A DNA stretch of 8,337 nucleotides, from assembly GCA_946999785.1 (NCBI GenBank), contig CAMQEO010000053.1, positions 1 through 8,337 on the forward strand, in the 5' to 3' direction. The notes beneath the pieces were generated by a model that saw nothing but the letters and a program-made list of their open reading frames with translations, did not search any database and had not been told where the DNA came from. This DNA comes from an uncultured Atopobium sp. GTDB lineage: Bacteria; Actinomycetota; Coriobacteriia; Coriobacteriales; Atopobiaceae. The translations under genes and the position numbers were made by a program. Shown in pieces: positions 1-5,945 of the stretch. Position 1 is the stretch's first letter, and each line of letters starts with the position of its first letter.

Positions 1-53
1 GGTACGCACGGTGGTGTGAGAGGCCGGCGGTTAATCACCGCCTCCTACTCGAT
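1..53 (+). mobile_element. 3' end of a group II intron (end of domain V plus domain VI), partial
   Basis: The sequence shows a stem typical of domain VI. GAG-AGG (18-23) pairs with CCT and CTC (44-46, 48-50), leaving A47 bulged. The inner stem GGCGG (26-30) pairs with CCGCC (38-42) around the loop TTAATCA. The bulged A lies seven bases from the last base of a terminal AT (52-53), which is where the branch-point adenosine of a group II intron sits; such introns end in AY. Bases 1-14 look like the 3' strand of the domain V hairpin. The GTGGTGTGAGAGG and CCTCCTACTCGAT blocks resemble the ends of known bacterial group II introns as I remember them. The 5' part, including any reverse transcriptase/maturase gene, lies left of the window. 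The intron points toward the 3' end of the oppositely oriented pfl operon and ends 46 bases from the pflA stop, so no coding sequence here is interrupted. Confidence 0.75.
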
Positions 54-67
54 TAATGACATGTATT

Positions 68-94
68 TCTAGAACTTTAATTACGTGTTCTAGA
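68..94. repeat. 8-bp inverted repeat between intron end and pflA stop
   Basis: TCTAGAAC (68-75) and GTTCTAGA (87-94) are perfect inverted copies around an 11-base loop. Seen from the pfl operon, the hairpin starts five bases after the pflA stop, a usual place for a terminator. However, the stem is AT-rich and no T-run follows it on the minus strand, so a simple intrinsic terminator is only a weak reading. It may also be part of the target surroundings of the neighbouring group II intron. Confidence 0.4.
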
Positions 95-99
95 TATCT

Positions 100-981
100 T
101 TACTGTGCAACACCTGTTGCAACGCAAACTGTCTGGTGATGTGCTTGCGTTTGCGCTTGCGCCGCTTGAGCTGCTCTGAGTGCCATTTTTCGCGCCATAA
201 GTCGCTCGGCGCGTGCTTTCATAACAATATCTCTAAGTTCTGGTATTTTTGCAGCGTCCATTGAGGGTACACCTTCAAGAGGATAGGGGATATTGAGGTC
301 TTTATATTTTGGTACGCCCATCTTATGATACGGCAATAAATCAAGACCAACTACATTGTCCCAATCGGCGATAATATAGCCCACGCCTTTAAGCTCGTCT
401 ACTTGATCGGTAATACCTGGTACTACAACGTGACGAATCAATACAGGAATATGTCTGCGACATAGTTCATCCCCAAACGCACGCGGACGCAAATACGTTC
501 CCTTTACCAGCTCCATATGACCTTTAGGATCTGAGTGCTTGATGTCTAGTAAAACCATATCGGTGTGGTCAAGCAAGTCTGACACATATTCGGGATGACG
601 TGGATTAAAGGTAGCGCCCGAGCTATCCAAGCAGGTATGTATACGACCTTTAGGATCTTCGTGCGCTGCTTTGAAAAGTGCTGCAATAAAATTTGGTTGA
701 GCCAAAGGCTCGCCGCCACTTGCCGTAATACCGCCACGACGATAAAAAGGACGGTTGCGGTCATAAACCTTCATTAACTCAGCAACACTCATGCGTTGTC
801 CTGTGTCAAACGCCCACGTTTCGGGGTTGTGGCAATATTTGCACCTAAATGGGCATCCTTGACAAAAAACAACCATACGAGTACCAGGGCCATCTACGGT
901 ACCCATGGTCTCTAGAGAGTGAACCCGCCCAACTACCTCGAGCGGGTTCACTGTCTTGTTTATGTTGGTTTGAGCTACCAC
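100..981 (-). CDS. pflA: Pyruvate formate-lyase activating enzyme (radical SAM)
   Basis: This 293 aa cytoplasmic radical SAM enzyme should use S-adenosylmethionine and a [4Fe-4S] cluster to put a glycyl radical on PFL, here presumably on Gly55 of the separate small protein encoded just upstream. The cluster motif CxxxCxxC is C43, C47, C50. It follows the family signature GTVDGPG (27-33) and precedes GGEP (89-92), the SAM-binding glycine motif. The start is GTG at 979-981, 24 bases after the upstream stop, with a weak AAGAGA-like ribosome site; no in-frame ATG fits better. The protein is longer than the usual ~250 aa. It has about 17 extra N-terminal residues and a C-terminal tail (about 260-293) rich in Ala and Gln. 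Codons 10-22 lie in a perfect 11-bp inverted repeat. It is the last gene of the pfl operon. The weak ribosome site and the hairpin suggest lower expression than PflB (inference). Confidence 0.95.
   Translation of the reverse strand: MVAQTNINKTVNPLEVVGRVHSLETMGTVDGPGTRMVVFCQGCPFRCKYCHNPETWAFDTGQRMSVAELMKVYDRNRPFYRRGGITASGGEPLAQPNFIAALFKAAHEDPKGRIHTCLDSSGATFNPRHPEYVSDLLDHTDMVLLDIKHSDPKGHMELVKGTYLRPRAFGDELCRRHIPVLIRHVVVPGITDQVDELKGVGYIIADWDNVVGLDLLPYHKMGVPKYKDLNIPYPLEGVPSMDAAKIPELRDIVMKARAERLMARKMALRAAQAAQAQTQAHHQTVCVATGVAQ
918..952 (-). repeat. Perfect 11-bp inverted repeat inside pflA codons 10-22
   Basis: AGTGAACCCGC (918-928) and GCGGGTTCACT (942-952) are exact reverse complements separated by 13 bases. 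In the pflA mRNA this gives a GC-rich 11-bp hairpin about 27 bases after the GTG start. An 8-bp palindrome, CTCTAGAG (910-917), abuts it. Both arms are coding (residues T10 to S22), so the repeat exists in spite of coding constraint. It could slow translation of pflA, act as an RNA processing site, or be chance. Confidence 0.7.
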
Positions 982-1005
982 AAAAACATCTCTTGTTTAG
1001 ACTTA

Positions 1006-1248
1006 TTAAAGAGCTTCGTGGAACGTACGAGAAATAACGTCGTCCTGTTGCTGTTTAGTAAGTGTGGTGAACTTAACGGCATAACCAGAAACACGAATGG
1101 TAAGCTGAGGGTATTTCTCAGGGTGAGCTTGTGCGTCAAGCAAAGTATCTCTGTTGAATACGTTGATGTTCAGGTGGTGTCCACCTTTTTCGGCATATCC
1201 GTCAATCATGCTGACGAGGTTGTCGACTTGCTCTGTAGATGCTGCCAT
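1006..1248 (-). CDS. grcA: Stand-alone glycyl-radical domain, the detached C-terminus of PFL (GrcA/YfiD-like)
   Basis: This 80 aa protein matches the C-terminal end of full-length PFL. DNLVSMIDGY, GGHHLNINVFNRDTLLDA, HPEKYPQLTIRVSGYAV and QQQDDVISRTF appear in order. The radical-bearing glycine is Gly55 in RVSGYAV, equivalent to Gly734 of E. coli PflB. The start is ATG (1246-1248) with a strong AAAGGAG (1256-1262) seven bases upstream, 42 bases after the pflB stop. The gene therefore has its own translation signals and is not frameshift debris. Proteobacterial GrcA (YfiD, about 127 aa) is a spare part for an intact but damaged PFL. Here the neighbouring PflB lacks the domain altogether, so the small protein is probably an obligatory subunit. 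Only about eight residues (MAASTEQV) precede the conserved domain. It ends in tandem stops (TAATAA), and pflA starts 24 bases later. Confidence 0.93.
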   Translation of the reverse strand: MAASTEQVDNLVSMIDGYAEKGGHHLNINVFNRDTLLDAQAHPEKYPQLTIRVSGYAVKFTTLTKQQQDDVISRTFHEAL

Positions 1249-1255
1249 AGCAACG

Positions 1256-1262
1256 CTCCTTT
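1256..1262 (-). promoter_or_regulatory. Strong ribosome binding site of the glycyl-radical domain gene
   Basis: The minus strand reads AAAGGAG, seven bases before the ATG at 1246-1248. It shows that the small open frame is independently translated, which argues against a broken full-length pflB. Confidence 0.85.
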
Positions 1263-1268
1263 CTTGTA

Positions 1269-1284
1269 CACCGATTACACGGTG
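1269..1284 (-). repeat. Intercistronic hairpin between pflB and the glycyl-radical gene
   Basis: CACCG and CGGTG form a 5-bp stem around a 6-base loop in the 42-base gap, just before the ribosome site of the small gene. There is no T-run, so it is not a terminator. It could mark mRNA processing or stabilise one cistron, but the stem is short and chance is possible. Confidence 0.4.
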
Positions 1285-1290
1285 CGCCCT

Positions 1291-3447
1291 TTATTTGTTG
1301 TCTTCGCATCCTTCTTTTGCACTTGCGTCTGCAGCACATGCGCAATCAGGTTTGTTTTCGATGGTAAAGTCAACCGTCTTAAAGTCGATCTTTGAAACAT
1401 CGTCTAACTCTTTCATCTCACACATGTCGCACTCACCAAACATGACGTTACCGCTCTTGCCCAAAGCAGCTGGAACGATAGAGAAGGTATTTGATATACC
1501 ATCTTCTGCATCACGGAAAGGAAGTTTTGAAACAGATGCAAGAGATGCAACCGCACCGTGTGTATCACGCTGGTGCATGGGGTTAGCTCCTGGTGCAAAT
1601 GGAGTTCCTGCGCGACGACCATCAGGAGTATTACCCGTTTTTTCGCCGTATACAACATTAGATGTAATAGTTAACACAGAAGTTGTAGAAACTGCATTTC
1701 TGTAGCAGTTGAATTTACGAATTTGTTTCATAAAGTATTCAACTACATCACGAGCAATGCTGTCTACACGGTCATCGTCGTTACCATACTTAGGATAGTC
1801 GCCCTCAATCTTGAAGTCGGTAACCAAGCCAGTTTCATCGCGGATAACTTTAACCTTTGCATATTTAATTGCAGAAAGTGAGTCGGCAACAACCGAAAGA
1901 CCAGCAATACCTGTTGCAAACCAACGGTGAATATGTTCGTCATGGAATGCCATTTGAATGCGCTCATAGGCATATTTATCGTGCATGTAGTGAATAACGT
2001 TAAGAGCATTAACGTATACGCTTACCAACCAGTAAACCATGTCATGGTATTTTTGAATGACGTCATCGTAGTCCAGATAATCGCCTTCTACAGGACGGAA
2101 ACGAGGTCCTACCTGCTCACCAGTAATTTCGTCACGACCACCATTGATGGCGTAAAGCAAGCACTTTGCAAGGTTTGCGCGCGCGCCAAAGAATTGCATT
2201 TCCTTACCTACAACCATGGAGCTTACGCAACAAGCAATTGCATAGTCATCGCCGTGGTAAACACGCATGAGGTCATCGTTTTCGTACTGAATTGATGAGG
2301 TGCTGATAGAAATCTTTGCGCAATAACGCTTGAACGACTCGGGAAGACGTGTGGACCAAAGAACAGTTAAGTTTGGCTCGGGGCTTGTTCCCATGTTTTC
2401 AAGGGTGTGCAGGAAACGGAAGGAGTTCTTGGTAACCATAGGACGACCGTCTATACCAATACCACCGATGGACTCGGTTACCCATTGTGGGTCGCCTGAG
2501 AAGAGCGCATTATACTCGGGAGTACGTGCAAACTTAACCATACGAAGCTTCATAACAAGGTGGTCGACAATTTCCTGAACTTCGCTTTCGGTAATAGTGC
2601 CTTCTTGCAGGTCGCGCTCGGCATAAATATCAAGGAACGTAGAAGTACGACCGAACGACATTGCAGCGCCATTTTGCTCTTTAACTGATGCAAGGTATGC
2701 AAAGTACAGCCACTGAACAGCTTCTTTGAAGTTCTGAGCAGGTTTTGAAACGTCATAACCATACTCTCCCGCCATAACGTTAACTTCTTTAAGGGCGCGA
2801 ATTTGCTCGGAAAGCTCCTCACGATGACGAATGGTTTCCTCGTCCATCGTGGTGTGAGTGTTTGCCTTCTCTTCTTCTTTTTCTTCGATAAGACGATCAA
2901 GACCATAAAGTGCAAGACGACGGTAATCACCAATGATACGACCGCGGCCGTATGCGTCGGGCAAACCAGTAATAATGTGAGAGTGACGGCAAGCGCGCAT
3001 CTCAGGTGTGTATACGTCAAAAACGCCCGCATTGTGAGTCTTACGACGGTCAGTGTAGAACTTAACTAGATCAGGATCTACTTCGTAACCATAGCTTTTG
3101 CAGGCAGACACTGCCATACGAATACCACCATTAGGCATTAAGGCACGTTTTAATGGCTTGTCTGTTTGCAATCCAACGATTTTCTCGTATGGTTTGTCAA
3201 TGTATCCTGCTGGGTGGCTGGTAATAGTAGAAACAATCTTGGTATCCATATCAAGAACGCCACCATGTTCACGTTCTTGCTTGAATAAATCCATTACTTC
3301 TGCCCAAAGCTTAGTGGTAGCTTCGGTAGGACCAGCTAAAAACGATTCATCTCCTTCATAGGGAGTGTAGTTTTTTTGGATGAAGTCGCGAACATCAATA
3401 AGATGTGTCCACTCTCCACCAGTAAATCCACGCCATGCCTCTTTCAT
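1291..3447 (-). CDS. pflB: Pyruvate formate-lyase catalytic subunit lacking the glycyl-radical domain (split PFL)
   Basis: This cytoplasmic enzyme cleaves pyruvate with CoA to acetyl-CoA and formate in anaerobic fermentation. From residue 1 to about 664 the 718 aa protein follows E. coli PflB (760 aa) closely: VRDFIQKNYTPYEGDESFLAG near the N-terminus, TGLPDAYGRGR (160-170), the active-site pair C406-C407 in IACCVSS, GARANLAK with R423, and SVLTITSNVVYG (590-601). After FSIVPAALGK (655-664), where the family continues into the glycyl-radical domain, it has about 54 unrelated residues containing five cysteines (673, 676, 702, 704, 714) and stops. The RVSGY motif is absent and is supplied by the next gene. 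The start ATG (3445-3447) has AAGGAG (3456-3461) eight bases upstream. It is the first gene of the operon. The fold and active site are certain; that it works only with the small subunit is inference. Confidence 0.96.
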   Translation of the reverse strand: MKEAWRGFTGGEWTHLIDVRDFIQKNYTPYEGDESFLAGPTEATTKLWAEVMDLFKQEREHGGVLDMDTKIVSTITSHPAGYIDKPYEKIVGLQTDKPLKRALMPNGGIRMAVSACKSYGYEVDPDLVKFYTDRRKTHNAGVFDVYTPEMRACRHSHIITGLPDAYGRGRIIGDYRRLALYGLDRLIEEKEEEKANTHTTMDEETIRHREELSEQIRALKEVNVMAGEYGYDVSKPAQNFKEAVQWLYFAYLASVKEQNGAAMSFGRTSTFLDIYAERDLQEGTITESEVQEIVDHLVMKLRMVKFARTPEYNALFSGDPQWVTESIGGIGIDGRPMVTKNSFRFLHTLENMGTSPEPNLTVLWSTRLPESFKRYCAKISISTSSIQYENDDLMRVYHGDDYAIACCVSSMVVGKEMQFFGARANLAKCLLYAINGGRDEITGEQVGPRFRPVEGDYLDYDDVIQKYHDMVYWLVSVYVNALNVIHYMHDKYAYERIQMAFHDEHIHRWFATGIAGLSVVADSLSAIKYAKVKVIRDETGLVTDFKIEGDYPKYGNDDDRVDSIARDVVEYFMKQIRKFNCYRNAVSTTSVLTITSNVVYGEKTGNTPDGRRAGTPFAPGANPMHQRDTHGAVASLASVSKLPFRDAEDGISNTFSIVPAALGKSGNVMFGECDMCEMKELDDVSKIDFKTVDFTIENKPDCACAADASAKEGCEDNK

Positions 3448-3471
3448 TGGACACGCTCCTTGCTCGTATGT

Positions 3472-3488
3472 TACTTAACTCTACTTAA
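3472..3488 (-). repeat. 7-bp direct repeat with 10-bp phasing upstream of pflB
   Basis: On the minus strand TTAAGTA occurs twice (3488-3482 and 3478-3472) with three bases between, so the copies are one helical turn apart. They sit 11 to 27 bases upstream of the pflB ribosome site. Direct repeats in such phasing are a common binding format for some regulators. The sequence is simple and AT-rich, so chance remains possible. Confidence 0.35.
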
Positions 3489-3597
3489 TTTACCAAAAAT
3501 CGACTGCAATATTACACACAATAGCCGAGTGGTTTTAGAAAATGAGTTTTCTGATGGTAAAATCGTGAGTAACATAATCCGACAGATTAAATATATA

Positions 3598-3607
3598 TTG
3601 TATACAA
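3598..3607. promoter_or_regulatory. Candidate operator TTGTATACAA
   Basis: This is a perfect 10-bp palindrome in the pflB/MATE intergenic region. Palindromes of this form are typical targets of GntR-type repressors (family knowledge). No regulator gene is visible in the window, so the assignment is only a suggestion. Confidence 0.4.
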
Positions 3608-3660
3608 AAACACAAAATTTTTATGAGAAAAGTTCAAATATTTTTTGTCTGTCAAATAAT

Positions 3661-3675
3661 TATCAAGTCATGATA
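3661..3675. promoter_or_regulatory. Candidate operator dyad TATCA-N5-TGATA
   Basis: TATCA (3661-3665) and TGATA (3671-3675) are inverted copies with a 5-base spacer. On the minus strand the dyad lies five bases upstream of a TTGACA hexamer, so it could control pflB. The half-sites point the opposite way to an FNR/CRP site (TTGAT-N4-ATCAA), so it should not be called FNR. Confidence 0.35.
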
Positions 3676-3750
3676 GACTTATTACAGGTAAACGTATTAC
3701 TAAGATAAGATATACAACACATGTTCCGCACAACGCGTATGCTAGGTGCG

Positions 3751-3756
3751 AAAGGA
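3751..3756 (+). promoter_or_regulatory. Ribosome binding site deciding the MATE gene start
   Basis: AAAGGA lies ten bases before ATG 3767. The farther in-frame GTG at 3746 overlaps the region just upstream and has no such site, so ATG 3767 is preferred. Confidence 0.6.
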
Positions 3757-3766
3757 TTTTAAAACA

Positions 3767-5224
3767 ATGCAGGGTAAGAGTGAAGACTTATATACAAAAC
3801 ATCCACATGAAAAAAATATAGATGATAAGCCATTCACGGAAAGCGTACTTGCGCAAAATGAGTTAGACGAGTATAATTCCAAAAATTTTCAAAAGTCGCA
3901 CGAGCTTTTTATTACCTATCATCCGTGGAAACTCTTTTGCATTGCGGCAATTCCTGGAGCTTTGAGCATGCTTTCTTCGGCAATTTACGAAATTGCTGAC
4001 GGTATTTTTGTAGGACAGATTCTAGGTGAAGAGGCGTTTGCGGCAATCAATTTAGCCATGCCATTTGTTATTATGCTGTTTGCATTTGGCGATATGGTGG
4101 GAGTTGGTTCGTCTGTTCCTATTTCAATTAGCTTAGGTGAAGGAAACACGCGCCGCGCAAATAATATTTTTACCTGCGGTATTTTGATGATTTTAGCTGG
4201 CGGTGCGCTCATTGGTACGCTTTTTTGGTTTTTAGCGCCAGCGCTTATGGAACTGATGGGTGCATATGGAACGCTGCGTGATATGGCAGCCGATTATTTG
4301 CGGATGTTTGCTCTGTTTGCGCCCTTAGGCACCATTTTGTTTGCGGTTGACAATTATCTACGTATATGTGGCAAGGTTAAAAGCAGTTTTGCACTTAACG
4401 CGTTTACATCTCTTTTTGGCTGCGTTTTAGAATTTTCTATGCTTTATTTTTGGCATTTAGGCACCCTTGGTGCAGCACTTGCATTTTCAATTGCAATAAG
4501 CGTGGGCTCTTTGTGTGCGCTCATTCCTTTTATGGCCAAAAAAATGTTACTTCAATTTGTTAAGCCACAATTCTCGTATGCACTGCTTAAAGAAATTGTT
4601 CAAAGTGGAACACCTGCGTTCTTAAACGACGTAGCAGGGCGCGTGACTGTTATTTTCTTAAATGTTGAGCTCATGATAACAGGAGGAACTGCCGCTGTAT
4701 CGGTCTACGGTTTTTTGATCTTTGCAGGAAGTTTTATTTATCCTTTGATTTATGGAATATGCGACGCTTTGCAACCTGCCGTAGGCTACAACTGGGGCGC
4801 GCGCCGCTACGATCGTATTAAACAGATCGAAAAGTACGTATTTTCAACGGTCTGTGCTATTGCATTGCTTCTAGCTGGTGTTATGGCAGTGTTTCCCGAT
4901 GAATGTGCGCGTTTATTCATGGTTGATGTTTCACCAGACATACTGGTTATGTCACGCGATGCATTTAGATTGTATGCGCTTTCATATGTGTTTCGCTGGT
5001 TTCCACTTGCGTGCGGAAGCTTGCTTACAGCGGTCGAAAAAACCAAACTTGCGTCATTGTTATCATTTTGTATGGTTACGTTGTTGCCACTTGCAGTGCT
5101 TTTTGCGCTTAAGCCCTTTGGACTCTTTGGATTGTGGCTTAACGCTCCTGTTTCGGCAGGTATTGCAGCCTTGATTTCAATATGGATTCTAATTGTGTTT
5201 AGACGCGAACTTCATTTGGAGTAA
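3767..5224 (+). CDS. MATE-family multidrug/cation efflux protein
   Basis: This is a polytopic inner-membrane antiporter (485 aa from ATG 3767) of the MATE family, which exports cationic drugs or metabolites using a Na+ or H+ gradient. It has two halves of about six hydrophobic segments each. Family-like motifs are ADGIFVGQILG (77-87), a SISLGEGN turn near 120-127 in the first half, and the QPAVGYNWGARRYDR loop in the second. That loop resembles the DinF/MepA-like branch, but substrate cannot be predicted. The N-terminus has about 52 hydrophilic, charged residues before the first membrane segment, longer than usual. An in-frame GTG at 3746 would add seven residues but lacks a ribosome site. 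It is divergent from pflB and followed by a hairpin at 5237-5262, so it is probably a single-gene unit. Confidence 0.93.
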   Translation: MQGKSEDLYTKHPHEKNIDDKPFTESVLAQNELDEYNSKNFQKSHELFITYHPWKLFCIAAIPGALSMLSSAIYEIADGIFVGQILGEEAFAAINLAMPFVIMLFAFGDMVGVGSSVPISISLGEGNTRRANNIFTCGILMILAGGALIGTLFWFLAPALMELMGAYGTLRDMAADYLRMFALFAPLGTILFAVDNYLRICGKVKSSFALNAFTSLFGCVLEFSMLYFWHLGTLGAALAFSIAISVGSLCALIPFMAKKMLLQFVKPQFSYALLKEIVQSGTPAFLNDVAGRVTVIFLNVELMITGGTAAVSVYGFLIFAGSFIYPLIYGICDALQPAVGYNWGARRYDRIKQIEKYVFSTVCAIALLLAGVMAVFPDECARLFMVDVSPDILVMSRDAFRLYALSYVFRWFPLACGSLLTAVEKTKLASLLSFCMVTLLPLAVLFALKPFGLFGLWLNAPVSAGIAALISIWILIVFRRELHLE

Positions 5225-5236
5225 TACCATAGAGGT

Positions 5237-5262
5237 AAATAAAACTTGTTACGAGTTTATTT
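5237..5262 (+). terminator. Probable weak terminator after the MATE gene
   Basis: AAATAAAACTTG (5237-5248) pairs with CGAGTTTATTT (5252-5262) with one bulged A, one G-T wobble and a TTA loop, starting 13 bases after the MATE stop. The 3' arm and following bases are T-rich but there is no clean T-run, and the stem is mostly A-T. An alternative stem, ACTTGTTAC (5244-5252) with GTGACAAGT (5267-5275), uses the same bases and excludes it. Confidence 0.45.
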
Positions 5263-5330
5263 GTTTGTGACAAGTGAGCGTGTAATAGATGTGCGTGTCT
5301 GTTTATGCGCACCTTTATACTAAGAGTATG

Positions 5331-5335
5331 GGAGG
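5331..5335 (+). promoter_or_regulatory. Ribosome binding site deciding the DJ-1-like gene start
   Basis: GGAGG, preceded by a further G, lies five bases before ATG 5341. The farther in-frame ATG at 5305 has no ribosome site, and its extra 12 residues precede the point where DJ-1 family proteins begin. Confidence 0.8.
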
Positions 5336-5340
5336 ACAAT

Positions 5341-5916
5341 ATGTCAAAAACTCAACCGCGTGTAGCTCTCTTTTTGGCACCAGGTGTCGAGGAATGCGAA
5401 GCACTTGTTATCTATGATTTGTTATTTAGAGCCTCTATTGCGTGCGACAAAATTGCCGTTGCACCTACGCGCAGCGTTGTATCTTCTCATAACATAGAGC
5501 TTACCTGTGATTACGCTTTAGACGATTCAGACTTTTCGTTTGATAATTACGATTTACTTTTCTTGCCCGGAGGCCTTCCAGGAACCACAAATCTGCAAGA
5601 AAACAAAAAGCTCTGTGACGCAGTTGTAAACCATCATAAGCGCGGCAAGCTTTTGGCAGCAGTTTGCGCTGCTCCTTCGGTATTTGCACGCTTGGGATTG
5701 CTTGAGAATAAGCGTGCAACGTCCAATCCTGGTTTTCAGGATGTTTTGCGCGAGTTTGGCGCTGACGTTGTACAAGATAGCTATGTTAAAACGGGTACCA
5801 TTTTTACCAGTAAAGGGCTTGGTACGTGCATTGATTTAGGATTGGCGCTTATTGAAGAATTAGCTGATCACGATACCATGGAAAAAGTTAAGCAAGGTAT
5901 TGTGTATATGCACTAA
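5341..5916 (+). CDS. DJ-1/PfpI family protein (YajL-like)
   Basis: This 191 aa cytoplasmic protein of the DJ-1/ThiJ/PfpI superfamily is closest in layout to YajL and DJ-1. These are small single-domain proteins linked to oxidative or carbonyl stress; their exact activity (chaperone, glyoxalase or deglycase) is debated. Visible motifs are LAPGVEECEA (12-21), where E20 matches the conserved acid of DJ-1; FLPGG (74-78); the nucleophile elbow AAVCAAP (106-112) with C109; and the C-terminal TSKGLGTCIDLGLALIEEL (156-174). No signal peptide is seen. The length is normal for the family. ATG 5341 is chosen for its GGAGG site. It lies 84 bases before the ABC ATPase gene in the same direction. Whether it shares that transcript is unclear, because a hairpin (5946-5969) lies between them. 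The DJ-1 fold is certain and the enzymatic role is not. Confidence 0.92.
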   Translation: MSKTQPRVALFLAPGVEECEALVIYDLLFRASIACDKIAVAPTRSVVSSHNIELTCDYALDDSDFSFDNYDLLFLPGGLPGTTNLQENKKLCDAVVNHHKRGKLLAAVCAAPSVFARLGLLENKRATSNPGFQDVLREFGADVVQDSYVKTGTIFTSKGLGTCIDLGLALIEELADHDTMEKVKQGIVYMH

Positions 5917-5945
5917 CAGTTTATCTTCGGTGGGAGCGTGTGTAT

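Larger units (their letters stand above)
3448..3766. promoter_or_regulatory. AT-rich divergent control region between pflB and the MATE gene
   Basis: These roughly 320 bases separate the two divergent units and should hold both promoters. I saw no convincing -35/-10 pair on either strand. A perfect TTGACA lies on the minus strand (3655-3650), but no -10 box is spaced correctly from it. Possible operator elements listed separately are the dyads at 3598-3607 and 3661-3675 and a direct repeat at 3472-3488. No RNA gene or convincing small coding gene was found. Confidence 0.55.

Noticed and set aside
1006..1455. A frameshift or nonsense mutation breaking one full-length pflB into two pieces
   Set aside because: The small frame has its own AAAGGAG and ATG, the gap is non-coding with a hairpin, and PflB carries a distinct 54-residue tail with a clean stop. 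Decay of one gene would not create these.
919..1705. Plus-strand open frames opposite pflA, the small gene and pflB
   Set aside because: They are antisense to strongly conserved coding sequence, have no family resemblance, and have no good ribosome sites.
3524..3534. tRNA-like D-arm string GCCGAGTGGTT
   Set aside because: No acceptor stem, anticodon arm or T-arm can be built around it, so it is a chance match.
3650..3655. Minus-strand TTGACA as the pflB -35 box
   Set aside because: The sequence 16-18 bases downstream (CTTTTC area) has no -10 resemblance, so no promoter is called.
3661..3675. FNR/CRP-type site upstream of pflB
   Set aside because: The half-sites are in the reverse order (ATCA...TGAT rather than TGAT...ATCA).
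4796..4805. 10-bp palindrome GGCGCGCGCC
   Set aside because: It encodes part of the conserved NWGARRY loop of the MATE protein, and coding explains it.
5311..5321. TATACT as a -10 box for the DJ-1-like gene
   Set aside because: There is no -35 resemblance 16-18 bases upstream, and the transcript would begin almost at the ribosome site, so it is too weak to list.
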